Assembly: GCA_963556045.3 (NCBI GenBank)
Contig: CAUVYA020000002.1
Coordinates: 124,001 to 188,000 of the forward strand
DNA length: 64,000 nucleotides
Direction of reading: 5' to 3'
From: UBA4781 sp963556045
Lineage (GTDB): Bacteria > Chloroflexota > Anaerolineae > Anaerolineales > Anaerolineaceae
The notes under the pieces are model-generated. The model saw nothing but the letters and a program-made list of their open reading frames with translations. It was not told where the DNA came from and did not search any database. Below, one piece after another: positions 30,759 to 39,651 of the stretch; position 1 is the stretch's first letter; the number at the start of each line of letters is the position of its first letter. A program made the translations under genes and the position numbers.

Positions 30759-32384
30759 CTATTCTTTTTCATCAAGGATGGTCTTAACAAATAGATCGAA
30801 TAGAGGATGAGGGCGGTTCGGGCGAGAAAGGAACTCCGGGTGAAATTGCGTGCCCAGCATGAAAGGATGATCCTTGATTTCTGCGATCTCCACCAGACGG
30901 TCATCGGGAGAAAGACCGGAGAAGACCAGTCCTTTTTCAGCCAGTGTTTCACGATAGGCATTATTAAATTCGTAACGATGGCGATGGCGTTCCTGCACCA
31001 ACTCACAGCCGTAGGCGCGCGCTGCCAGGGTATCTGGCACCAGATGGCATGGATATAATCCCAGACGCATGGTACCACCCTTATCGGTGATGGTCTTTTG
31101 ATCGGGCATCAGATCAATGACAGGCAGGGGAGTATTCTCGTCAAATTCGGTGGAATTGGCTTTCTCGTTTTCAAGGCTCAAGCGCGCGTATTCGATCACC
31201 ATTAACTGCATACCCAGACACAACCCAAAATAAGGGATCTGTTTTTCACGGGCATAACGGGCAGCCATGATCTTGCCTTCGATACCACGCTGCCCGAAAC
31301 CACCGGGAACCACAATTCCATCTGCTTTCTCAATATCATCCCAGCGCTGGTTGTTTTCTAATTCGCAGGAATGGATCCATTGGATGCATAGTTTCGCGCG
31401 ATGCGCGAGAGCGGCGTGGTTGAGCGCTTCACGAACGCTGATGTAAGCATCGTGAAGCTCAACATATTTCCCGACGATCGCAACACAGATCTCCCTTTCA
31501 GGATGGTGAATGGAGTACACCAGATCATCCCATTGCTGCCAATCGGGTTGCGTCAGTAGGTCCTGATGGAAGTAATTGAGCAGGTATTCTGCGACATGAT
31601 ATTTTTCAAGGGTCACAGGAACTTCATAATAAGAGTCAAGAGTCTGCATTGGGATAACAGCATCTTTTTCAACGTCGCAGAACAGTGCGATCTTCTCACA
31701 CAGACTTTCTTCTACGGCATGGTCGGCACGTGCGATGATCATGTTAGGAGTGATCCCCATAGAACGCAGTTCGCGTACCGAGTGCTGGGTGGGTTTGGTC
31801 TTTAGTTCATTGGTGGCGCCGATGTAAGGCAGCCAGGTAACATGGATGTGGAAGGTGTTTTCACGTCCAACCTCATTGCGCAGTTGGCGTATGGCTTCCA
31901 GATAAGGCTGGCTTTCGATATCACCAACAGTACCCCCAACCTCGATCAGAATGAAGTCAGCGTCAGACGATTCAGCGACTTTATTAATACGACGCTTGAT
32001 CTCATTGGTGATATGCGGAATAACCTGAATGGTTCCTCCCAGATATTCGCCCTGTCTTTCCCTGCTGATGACTTCTGCATAAACCTGACCGGTGGTCACG
32101 TTACAGTCCTTATTAAGGGGAATATCAATGAACCGTTCATAATGACCAAGGTCCAGATCGGTTTCCGCGCCATCATCCAGTACGAACACTTCTCCATGTT
32201 GATAGGGACTCATGGTGCCTGGATCTACGTTGAGGTATGGATCCAATTTTTGTACCCCGATCTTGAAACCTCGTTCTTTGAGAGATCTACCAAGGGCGGC
32301 TGCGGTCAGTCCTTTACCGACTGAACTGACAACACCACCCGTGAAAAAGATAAATTTTGTTTGTGTTTTCTTGTTGTCCATCAT
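30759..32384 (-). CDS. pyrG: CTP synthase (glutamine-hydrolysing)
   Basis: Makes CTP from UTP, ATP and glutamine. It has 541 residues, full length. The synthetase domain opens with TGGVVSSVGKGLTAAALG and contains KLDPYLNVDPGTMSPYQHGEV. The class I amidotransferase domain (about 290-540) has the catalytic Cys in PYFGLCLGMQ and the His-Pro-Glu in GTQFHPEF. The 5' region carries a hairpin and a short reading frame that may attenuate expression. Confidence 0.98.
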   Translation of the reverse strand: MMDNKKTQTKFIFFTGGVVSSVGKGLTAAALGRSLKERGFKIGVQKLDPYLNVDPGTMSPYQHGEVFVLDDGAETDLDLGHYERFIDIPLNKDCNVTTGQVYAEVISRERQGEYLGGTIQVIPHITNEIKRRINKVAESSDADFILIEVGGTVGDIESQPYLEAIRQLRNEVGRENTFHIHVTWLPYIGATNELKTKPTQHSVRELRSMGITPNMIIARADHAVEESLCEKIALFCDVEKDAVIPMQTLDSYYEVPVTLEKYHVAEYLLNYFHQDLLTQPDWQQWDDLVYSIHHPEREICVAIVGKYVELHDAYISVREALNHAALAHRAKLCIQWIHSCELENNQRWDDIEKADGIVVPGGFGQRGIEGKIMAARYAREKQIPYFGLCLGMQLMVIEYARLSLENEKANSTEFDENTPLPVIDLMPDQKTITDKGGTMRLGLYPCHLVPDTLAARAYGCELVQERHRHRYEFNNAYRETLAEKGLVFSGLSPDDRLVEIAEIKDHPFMLGTQFHPEFLSRPNRPHPLFDLFVKTILDEKE

Positions 32385-32413
32385 CTCTCTTTTCTATTGG
32401 TATTAAAAGAAGA

Positions 32414-32490
32414 AGGGAGGGTTGTTTTAAGAACCCTCCCTAGGAGTGCAAATATCCTTCTATTGTTTGCGTTGTGCTCTTTGGTTTCAT
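32414..32490 (-). promoter_or_regulatory. Possible attenuator leader of pyrG (short reading frame plus hairpin)
   Basis: Between the S1-gene terminator and pyrG, a 10-bp perfect GC-rich stem (32432-32441 with 32414-32423) is followed on the minus strand by TTCTTCTTTT, 30 nt before the pyrG ATG. A 16-codon frame (32490-32440, beginning MKPKSTTQTI) ends with a TAG that touches the first base of the stem. A ribosome at that stop would mask the hairpin. The ribosome site of the frame is weak, so this is a suggestion only. Confidence 0.35.
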
Positions 32491-32555
32491 CTTTCAGTTT
32501 TTCTTAATGATAGCATGGAAAACTCTATCCATATTCACATCTGATGGTTAAAAAG

Positions 32556-32582
32556 AAATAACAGATAAATCATCTGTTATTT
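32556..32582 (-). terminator. Terminator of the S1-domain gene
   Basis: An 11-bp perfect stem (32556-32566 with 32572-32582), a 5-nt loop, and CTTTTT on the minus strand, 14 nt beyond the stop codon. It separates this gene from pyrG. Confidence 0.75.
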
Positions 32583-32595
32583 CAAGGTTTCTTCT

Positions 32596-33378
32596 TTAGC
32601 GGCTACCGAGAGTACGTTTCAGAATATCTTCTTGTTCTCCAGATAACCCTTTACCTTTTCTGGTTTTACTGGAGCGTGGAAGAGGAATTTCTTCATCGGA
32701 TTTATCCATGGCAGCGCGCAGGGCAATTTCCATGGCGGTTGGTTCGTTGATGATCGGCGCGTTGGGTTCTTTGTTCTCACCAGCAGATTTAGATTTCTTG
32801 TTTCTTCGTGGTTTACGGGCTGGGGTAACAGTTACGCCTTCAATTGCATCCAATTCGGGTTCGAGTGCACGCATACTTAATTTGATCTGTCTTTTGCGGC
32901 GATCGAAATCAAGAATTTTCACTTCAACTTCATCGCCTACTTTGACCACATCAGTGGCAGATTTTACATAACCGTGAGTGAGCTCACTGATATGAACCAA
33001 ACCGGGCTTTTCAGCACCGATATCCACATAAGCGCCAAATTTTTCGATTTCAACAACCTTGCCTTTTACAACTTTATCTTTTTCAAGGTCTCGCCATTCA
33101 ACTTCAAGAGGTTCTTTCATGGTGACTTCAATGCGGTCCTTACGCACATTGCGCACCCACACTTCAACATCCTGACCTTCCTGCAGAATATCTGATACAC
33201 GTTTTAATGGCTGATCATCGGGAGTGATAATTTGTGATACATGGAGAAGAGCAGGTTGTTCAACACCAATATCCAAAATGGCACCCGCAGTGCTGGTTTT
33301 CAGCACTTTCCCTTTCAGATGCATTTTTCTTACGAGGTTTTCCGATTTTGTGATATCGGTTACAAGTGTAGATTCCAT
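32596..33378 (-). CDS. S1 RNA-binding domain protein (short ribosomal S1-like)
   Basis: A 260-residue protein with two S1/OB domains: about 19-90 (GKVLKTSTAGAILDIGVEQPALLH) and about 102-170 (VVKGKVVEIEKFGAYVDIGAEKPGLVHISEL), each closing with an IKLSMR- or IEVTMKE-like strand. The C-terminal ~80 residues are basic and disordered (ARKPRRNKKSKSAG). The full ribosomal protein S1 of Proteobacteria has six such domains; short two- to four-domain forms are usual in other phyla. A role in mRNA binding during translation is likely but not proven. Confidence 0.85.
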   Translation of the reverse strand: MESTLVTDITKSENLVRKMHLKGKVLKTSTAGAILDIGVEQPALLHVSQIITPDDQPLKRVSDILQEGQDVEVWVRNVRKDRIEVTMKEPLEVEWRDLEKDKVVKGKVVEIEKFGAYVDIGAEKPGLVHISELTHGYVKSATDVVKVGDEVEVKILDFDRRKRQIKLSMRALEPELDAIEGVTVTPARKPRRNKKSKSAGENKEPNAPIINEPTAMEIALRAAMDKSDEEIPLPRSSKTRKGKGLSGEQEDILKRTLGSR

Positions 33379-33462
33379 TCGGTTGTTCTCCCGTTTATTT
33401 TGTCAAACGGTCGTTCATTATACTCTCCACATTGTCATCTGTCAATTAATGAAGGAGAGGGG

Positions 33463-34677
33463 TCATGAATTGCCATTTGCACTTTCCAGTAATATCTGGA
33501 TGGCTTTATCAAGTTGTGGATCAATCTCTGCGTCAAAATCTTCCTGGGTGTATTCGACTTCAACATCAGGGGTTAAACCAATACCATGTATCTGTTTTCC
33601 GGCTGGTGTTAACCAGCGTGCAACAGTGACTCGAATGGCGCCGTTATCACCATCCAGCTCAATCCAATTTTGAACGGATCCCTTCCCATAGGTTGTGGTT
33701 CCAACCAAAGTACCGCGACCTCGGTCCTGGATAGCTCCAGCAGTTATCTCTGACGCAGATGCTGAACCGCCATTCACCAGCACTACTAACGGGAGGTCAG
33801 GAGCAGGCGCATTCCCTAACGCATTATAGGTATGATCAGTACCGTCACCCCACTTTTCAATCATGATGGGACCTTCTTCTATAAAGAAAGAAGTTATATC
33901 GAAAGCTGCATCTAAATATCCACCGGTATTGTCGCGCAAATCAAGGATGATACCGACAGGTTGTTGTGCTAGTAACTCATCAAGCGCTGCCTGTACCTCT
34001 TCGTCGGCGTTAATACTGAATTGATAAAGGTTAATGTATGCAATATTATTCTCCAGCATTTCATATTGCATGACAGGAATCTCGATTTCAGCACGGGTGA
34101 TGGAAACATCAAAAGGATCATCCACTCCCTCTCGAATGACTGTTAGAACAACCAGTGTGTCTGCCGGTCCAAGGATGCTCTGCAGGACGATATCGGGGGC
34201 TACTCCAGTTACATCCTCGCCATCAATACCAATTACGATATCTCCTGATTGCAGACCGGCAGCTTCTGCCGGTGAATCAGGCATGGGTGCCAGGATGATT
34301 AGTGAATCACCGGATGTATCAACCCAGGCTCCAATACCAGTATAACCACCCTGCAGCGGTGCACTGGCTTGTTGGTAGGTTTCTGGATCCATATATGATG
34401 AATGGATATCTCCCAAACCACCCATCATACCGCTGATAGCCCCCTGCATTAATTTCACATCATCAACCGGTTGGTCGACGTACTGTTCATGTACAATATC
34501 CCAGGCTTGAAAGAAAGGAGCAAACAAAGTACCCAATTCGGGATCATTGCTGGAAAGATAGCTGGTTGTCTCTTCCTGGTCAAAGTTCCCTCCAACCCAC
34601 ATGCCGGCGTAGAAAGCGGCTGTTGCAATGGAAAGAACTACAACAACAATAAACAATTTTTTCAATATTTTACTCAT
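33463..34677 (-). CDS. S41-family C-terminal processing peptidase
   Basis: A 404-residue serine protease with an N-terminal signal anchor (about 5-24), a PDZ domain (about 105-185, GYTGIGAWVD... SGDIVIGIDGEDV) and the S41 protease core. The catalytic Ser lies in GGSASASEITAGA and the Lys in TTYGKGSVQ (26 residues later), giving the Ser-Lys dyad. It cleaves C-termini of envelope or secreted proteins. The ATG at 34677 follows GAGG by 7 nt and gives a normal signal sequence; the reading from 34704 adds nine unlike residues. Confidence 0.93.
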   Translation of the reverse strand: MSKILKKLFIVVVVLSIATAAFYAGMWVGGNFDQEETTSYLSSNDPELGTLFAPFFQAWDIVHEQYVDQPVDDVKLMQGAISGMMGGLGDIHSSYMDPETYQQASAPLQGGYTGIGAWVDTSGDSLIILAPMPDSPAEAAGLQSGDIVIGIDGEDVTGVAPDIVLQSILGPADTLVVLTVIREGVDDPFDVSITRAEIEIPVMQYEMLENNIAYINLYQFSINADEEVQAALDELLAQQPVGIILDLRDNTGGYLDAAFDITSFFIEEGPIMIEKWGDGTDHTYNALGNAPAPDLPLVVLVNGGSASASEITAGAIQDRGRGTLVGTTTYGKGSVQNWIELDGDNGAIRVTVARWLTPAGKQIHGIGLTPDVEVEYTQEDFDAEIDPQLDKAIQILLESANGNS

Positions 34678-34733
34678 GATATAGCCTCGATTGTGAGCAT
34701 ACATTCGCTACTATTCTATTCGGATTTTTCTTT

Positions 34734-35402
34734 TTATGAAGCGTTCGTATATTTTTCTGACAATTCTTGCAGTGCTTCTCCAAGCTGGTTGATAGTGGGA
34801 ATCTGAACATGATGGTTGCTGTTCAACAGAGGATTCTTGTTTACGAGGATACCCCGTATCCCTGCACTGGCAGCGTTATTGATGATGGCATCTTCATCAT
34901 CGATCATCACACATTCTTGTGGCGAGGGATTACCAAGCAATTCCAGAGCGATTGGGAAAGCCTCTTTTTCAAATTTCGTATAGGGTTCAATCATAGTAAC
35001 GTCAATAACATCATCGAAATAAGGTCTGATCGAAAGAAAATCCATCACTCGATTGGCATGAAAACGGGTTGAGTTTGTAAAAATCACTTTACGTTGGGGG
35101 AGACTGCCTAAAATGGGAGACAGATCAGGGTTGGGAGGAATTAATGTGGTCAGATCCACATCGTGTACGAACTGCAGGTAGGCATCTTGATCTACACCAT
35201 ATTCACGGTGTAAACCCTGCAGTGTTGTGGGATATTTCTCTCGTAAACTGATACGCAACGCACTTGCCTGCTCGTGAGACATGGATAATTGTTGTTGAAT
35301 AAAAAGGTGAATCCGTTCGCCTATGGCGTCCCATACCTGACATTCAAAAGGATAGAGCGTACGGTCCACATCGACCAGTAAAAGTTTGAATGTATTAAAC
35401 AT
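34734..35402 (-). CDS. HAD-family hydrolase, pyrimidine 5'-nucleotidase-like
   Basis: A 222-residue HAD phosphatase. Motif I is LLVDVDRTLYPF with the Asp-x-Asp pair (about 9-13), motif II is the Thr/Ser in VIFTNSTRFH, motif III Lys is in YTKFEKEAF, and motif IV is MIDDEDAI. The helical cap (about 20-85) matches the Sdt1/pyrimidine nucleotidase subgroup, which dephosphorylates UMP, CMP or related monophosphates. A TATACT box on the minus strand ends 7 nt before the ATG, so the mRNA is probably leaderless. It is divergent from mutL. Confidence 0.85.
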   Translation of the reverse strand: MFNTFKLLLVDVDRTLYPFECQVWDAIGERIHLFIQQQLSMSHEQASALRISLREKYPTTLQGLHREYGVDQDAYLQFVHDVDLTTLIPPNPDLSPILGSLPQRKVIFTNSTRFHANRVMDFLSIRPYFDDVIDVTMIEPYTKFEKEAFPIALELLGNPSPQECVMIDDEDAIINNAASAGIRGILVNKNPLLNSNHHVQIPTINQLGEALQELSEKYTNAS

Positions 35403-35463
35403 GCAGGTAAGTATACCGAAAAAAGGAGGATTCCCTGGGATATAATTTCAAAAGAGGTGATAA

Positions 35464-37209
35464 TTGCCCATCAAAATCTTAGCAGAAAATGTCACAAATA
35501 AAATTGCAGCAGGGGAAGTTGTTGAAAATCCGGCATCTGTTGTGAAAGAACTGCTGGAAAATGCGATTGATGCTTCAGCGCATACTATCACCATCCGTAT
35601 TAAGGGTGCAGGGAGAGAACTGATCGAGGTTAGTGATGATGGTGATGGTATAGCGAGAGACGAGACTTCACTGGCTATAACCCGCTTCGCCACCAGCAAG
35701 ATCAGTGTGATCGAAGATTTACAATCCATTACCTCACTCGGTTTTCGTGGTGAGGCATTGGCTTCCATAGCCGCTGTATCGCATATGAAGATCCAAACTC
35801 GAGCGAAAGGTGAACAGCAAGGAAGTGAATTGATTTGTGAAGGTGGGAAGATCAAGTCTATCAGCGGGAAAGCATTTCCGCAGGGTTCACGATTTGAAAT
35901 TCGTGATTTGTTTATGAACATTCCTGCACGACTGAAATTTTTAAAATCTGATCGAACAGAGCGCAGCCGAATTATGAATATGGTGGTTTTATACGCAATA
36001 GCTTACCCTCATATACGGTTCACTGTTGAGATTGAAGGACGTGCAGTTCTCCAGACTTCGGGAAACGGAGACAGGCGAGAAGTTCTAGCGGAAGTGTATG
36101 ATGTGGATACCGCACGCCAAATGCTGGCGGTTGATCTGAATACCCCAAAACAGCATATTGAGGGATTCTGCAGCCCGGTAGGGATTACACGTTCCAATCG
36201 AAGGGATATCCATTTCTTTGTCAACGGAAGATTGGTGACAGATGCAGGCTTAACTTCTGCATTGGTTAATGCCTACCATTCCTATATCATGGTTGGGCGT
36301 TATCCTATTGCGGTTATCTTTCTTACGATTCCTCCGGATGAGGTGGATATTAATATTCATCCTTCCAAGGCGGAAGTTCGTTTTACAGATGCGAGATCTA
36401 TTACCGGCATTGTTGCGCGTGCTATCCGCCTTGCATTGCTTTCATCCAATCCGGCAGCGATGCCAGATCACAATATTTGGGCATTCCCAAACCAAGAACA
36501 AAAACTCATAGAGAGCAATGGAGAACTCGGATCGCAACCTACAATACGTAACGGAAATTGGGAGGTAAACCACGCTCTTCATCCTGATCAAGATAACCAA
36601 CCAGGTCTGGAAATGGACGGGTTTATGCCCCTGCTGCGGGTAGTAGGGCAGATAGGCGCTACCTATATTGTGGCAGAAGGACCGGATGGTTTATACCTGA
36701 TTGATCAGCATGCAGCACATGAGCGGATATTGTATGAAAGCATGCTTGCTAAAAAGGACCAAAATAGTGTTTCGCAGTTGTTGTTGGAACCGTTGATGTT
36801 TTCACCTGGAGCGCGACACGCTGTCATATTTGAAGAGGTACGCGAGCGCTTAACTCAGGTAGGTTTTACAATTGAAGATTTTGGACCTGAAACATACACG
36901 ATAAGAGCTGTTCCATCTTTCATGCGCCGAAATTTTTCACTGAAAGTGATTTCCGATGCAATTCAAGAGATCTCTGAAGAAGGAAAGAATGCCATTACAA
37001 AAGAAAAAGAGGAAATATTGATCCGTTCCATTTGCAAGGGAACTGCTGTGAAAGGGGGGATGATTCTTTCCAGTCAAGAGCAGGAAGCGCTGATACGACA
37101 GCTTGAATTGTGCCAGAATCCGCGCACCTGTCCACATGGTCGTCCTACCATGATCCACCTTACTGTAGATATGCTCGAAAAACAATTCGGTCGTAGAGGC
37201 AGCCTCTGA
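35464..37209 (+). CDS. mutL: DNA mismatch repair protein MutL
   Basis: A 581-residue mismatch-repair mediator. The N-terminal GHKL ATPase has NKIAAGEVVENP, ELLENAIDA and DDGDGIARDE, TSKI and GFRGEALASI. The C-terminal domain has the endonuclease motif DQHAAHERILYE (about 418-429) and the closing CPHGRPTMIHLT, so this is the nicking type found in bacteria without MutH. It starts with TTG after a GAGGTGA box; a TATAAT lies at 35441-35446. mutS is not in the window. tilS follows after 29 nt. Confidence 0.97.
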   Translation: MPIKILAENVTNKIAAGEVVENPASVVKELLENAIDASAHTITIRIKGAGRELIEVSDDGDGIARDETSLAITRFATSKISVIEDLQSITSLGFRGEALASIAAVSHMKIQTRAKGEQQGSELICEGGKIKSISGKAFPQGSRFEIRDLFMNIPARLKFLKSDRTERSRIMNMVVLYAIAYPHIRFTVEIEGRAVLQTSGNGDRREVLAEVYDVDTARQMLAVDLNTPKQHIEGFCSPVGITRSNRRDIHFFVNGRLVTDAGLTSALVNAYHSYIMVGRYPIAVIFLTIPPDEVDINIHPSKAEVRFTDARSITGIVARAIRLALLSSNPAAMPDHNIWAFPNQEQKLIESNGELGSQPTIRNGNWEVNHALHPDQDNQPGLEMDGFMPLLRVVGQIGATYIVAEGPDGLYLIDQHAAHERILYESMLAKKDQNSVSQLLLEPLMFSPGARHAVIFEEVRERLTQVGFTIEDFGPETYTIRAVPSFMRRNFSLKVISDAIQEISEEGKNAITKEKEEILIRSICKGTAVKGGMILSSQEQEALIRQLELCQNPRTCPHGRPTMIHLTVDMLEKQFGRRGSL

Positions 37210-37226
37210 ATTCCAATCCATAATGC

Positions 37227-37232
37227 TATAAT
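37227..37232 (+). promoter_or_regulatory. -10 box of tilS, suggesting a leaderless GTG start
   Basis: A perfect TATAAT ends 6 nt before the GTG at 37239; no Shine-Dalgarno sequence is visible. It lies in the short gap after mutL, so tilS may also be read through from mutL. Confidence 0.5.
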
Positions 37233-37238
37233 CGCAGT

Positions 37239-38669
37239 GTGGATATCCAAAAAAACGTACACCAATCATTAGCTGCTAGCCAATTCAGCAATAATGACCT
37301 GATCTTGCTGGGAGTATCGGGTGGACCCGACTCAATAGTGATGGCGCATGCACTGTATGTTTTAAACTGGAAGATTGCGTTAGGGTATTTTGATCATCAA
37401 TTACGACCACAATCCAGCCTGGAAGAAGCTTTTGTTCAACAAATAGCAGAAGATTACAATATTCCTTTTTATTGTGGAAAAGGTGATATTGCAGAGATCG
37501 CAAAGGAGGAGAAAAAAACAATTGAGGAGGCTGCACGAGAAGAACGCTATCGTTTTCTTTTCAACGTTGCACAGGAAATAGGAGCCCACGCAGTAGCAGT
37601 TGCACATACAGCCGATGATCAGGTGGAAACTATCCTGATGCATCTTCTTCGAGGTAGTGGAACACGAGGATTGGTGGGAATGCGATCTCATTCCATTACC
37701 GCTTTTCATCCTACAATCCCCTTATTAAGACCATTATTAGATGTATGGCGAGGGGAGATCGAAGATTACTGTCGGCATTATAACCTGTCCCCTAAACAAG
37801 ATAATAGTAATCTGGATAAAACATATGTGCGCAACCGTATTCGTCATGAATTAATCCCGGAGATGCAATCTTATAATGCTGGGTTTAAAAACAATCTCCT
37901 CCGTATGCGTGATATTGTCAAAGATGATTGGGAAGTTCTGGATCAGTATTACAAAAATGTTTTTAATGGAATTGTAGAGCACAACAAAAAAGGCTATTTG
38001 AAATTTTCTTCAAGGGATTTTAAACAATTTCCGCTAGGATCTCAAAAAGCAGTATTGTACCAATGCTTGATAAAGATGAATCAGACAGATGCAGAGATTG
38101 AAAATCACACCGTGCAAAGATTATTATATTTCGTACATCAAAGCAAACAAAAACAACACATCGAACTATCAGCACAAATTCATACCTTTCGTAAAGGCGA
38201 CAGCATCTTTCTTACACATACACCTTTTGTCCCGCTGGAAAGGCAGTATCCATATTGTGATGACGTATACTCATGCGATCTCAGCGAACCGTTTCACATT
38301 CACATTGGGGATGAGAACGATCTGGAGGGGAAATTCTTAACCAGGCATGACTACCAACCACTCATTTCTACCGACGGTTTTTACTGGGAAGCATATGTAG
38401 ATGCTGCCAGTATCCAAAATTCAACATTACAAATCCGTGAAGTCCGTAATGGTGACCGATATATGCCGCTGGGAATGAATGGACAGAGCATTAAAATTTC
38501 AGATTTATTTATCAATAAAAAGATACCGGCACAGGTTCGAAAAACCTGGCCGGTGATCGTGGATGGATCAAGGATCATATGGATCCCAGGATTCGCACCC
38601 TCACATATCTGCCGCGTGTGTGATACCACAACAGATATCTTCTATCTCAAACTGTGTATCGCTACATAA
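37239..38669 (+). CDS. tilS: tRNA(Ile)-lysidine synthase
   Basis: Converts cytidine 34 of tRNA-Ile(CAU) to lysidine using ATP and lysine, so that it reads AUA. It has 476 residues with the N-terminal PP-loop SGGPDSIVMAHAL (about 28-40), the family's HTADDQVETILMHLLRGSG (about 127-145), a middle substrate-binding region and the C-terminal TilS domain (MPLGMNGQSIKISDLFINKKIP, a typical block). The GTG start at 37239 lacks a ribosome site but has a -10 box 6 nt upstream. Its 3' end overlaps the convergent gene by 8 bp. Confidence 0.95.
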   Translation: MDIQKNVHQSLAASQFSNNDLILLGVSGGPDSIVMAHALYVLNWKIALGYFDHQLRPQSSLEEAFVQQIAEDYNIPFYCGKGDIAEIAKEEKKTIEEAAREERYRFLFNVAQEIGAHAVAVAHTADDQVETILMHLLRGSGTRGLVGMRSHSITAFHPTIPLLRPLLDVWRGEIEDYCRHYNLSPKQDNSNLDKTYVRNRIRHELIPEMQSYNAGFKNNLLRMRDIVKDDWEVLDQYYKNVFNGIVEHNKKGYLKFSSRDFKQFPLGSQKAVLYQCLIKMNQTDAEIENHTVQRLLYFVHQSKQKQHIELSAQIHTFRKGDSIFLTHTPFVPLERQYPYCDDVYSCDLSEPFHIHIGDENDLEGKFLTRHDYQPLISTDGFYWEAYVDAASIQNSTLQIREVRNGDRYMPLGMNGQSIKISDLFINKKIPAQVRKTWPVIVDGSRIIWIPGFAPSHICRVCDTTTDIFYLKLCIAT

Positions 38670-39579
38670 TTTTTATAGCTTGCTTTTCTAACAGGGTTAA
38701 TTTCATGTGGATCTCACGCCACTGGATCTTGGATATACCCAACCGCTGACGGATAATATCGCTATCCACATTCTTACGGAAATCATTCAAAGCATACGTC
38801 CAGCGACACATGCTGAATGAAATGTGTTTTTCAAGCCTGGCAGCTTTACTGATATCTTCTAGAATATATTCCAGACGACGGGGAGACCAGGGGAAAACAG
38901 TATCTTCAGGTTTATACTGTTCCAGATATTGTTTGTAGTGCTGTATCCAGGCGCTTGAAATGGGGATTTTGCGTTCTTTATTGCGATCTTTCGCTTCGGG
39001 ATAGCGAACAAACAGGAAGGGATTGGCAGGGTCGCTCTCATCAATGTGCTGTAGTTTAATATGCAGGCATTCATTCTTTTTGATACCTGTTTCAAGCAGC
39101 AATTTGAAAAGAGTGTAAGGGCGTATATCAGGTTTATCCGATTCTAACATTTCAGCTGCTGCTGCCAGAGCAAGAATAAGTTCATCATCTGTTAGTACTT
39201 CGGGAAGGGGACTAATCACGCTTTTTTGTAAAATTTTCTCAGCAGGATCGACGGAGATTCTTCCATTTGAAAATAACCAGTTGAAAAAGGATTTTACAGT
39301 TGTAATGCGGCGGCTTAAGCTTTTCGGACTGCAGGAAATATTCTTTCCACGACCATTTTCAATCCAGGATAAAAAATGCTGCAGATCAGCGGTGGTGATC
39401 ATTCCAATAGATTTGTTGGCGGGTAAAAATTCAGTGAGCAATCTCAAATCACCTTCGAAAGCTTTTACAGTATAGATTGATTTATTCTGATCTTGTAAAT
39501 AAATCATCCAGGCTTGAATTGCCGGGTATAAAGATGTGTTTTGATCTATGTGTGCAAATGTATCATCGTTTAATGACAT
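38662..39579 (-). CDS. Tyrosine-recombinase-fold protein without catalytic tyrosine
   Basis: A 305-residue XerC/phage-integrase-like protein. The N-terminal SAM-like DNA-binding domain is at about 20-105 (ILYPAIQAWM-like core-binding region, SRRITTVKSFFNWLFSNGRI) and the catalytic-fold domain at about 125-305. Key residues are altered: box I Arg (TGLRxSE in Xer) reads TGIKKNE, the HxxR His is Ser (FSMCRWTYA), the LGH His is Ile (RLGISKI), and the place of the nucleophilic Tyr holds His (REIHMKL). It should bind DNA but not recombine it. The ATG at 39579 follows AGGAGG by 5 nt, better than 39609. Confidence 0.8.
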   Translation of the reverse strand: MSLNDDTFAHIDQNTSLYPAIQAWMIYLQDQNKSIYTVKAFEGDLRLLTEFLPANKSIGMITTADLQHFLSWIENGRGKNISCSPKSLSRRITTVKSFFNWLFSNGRISVDPAEKILQKSVISPLPEVLTDDELILALAAAAEMLESDKPDIRPYTLFKLLLETGIKKNECLHIKLQHIDESDPANPFLFVRYPEAKDRNKERKIPISSAWIQHYKQYLEQYKPEDTVFPWSPRRLEYILEDISKAARLEKHISFSMCRWTYALNDFRKNVDSDIIRQRLGISKIQWREIHMKLTLLEKQAIKIM

Positions 39580-39651
39580 GGAATCCTCCTGTTGCGTATA
39601 GGTATACAAAGTGTATATGGATAATTAAATTTCGTCAAGTCCTGGGAAAAC

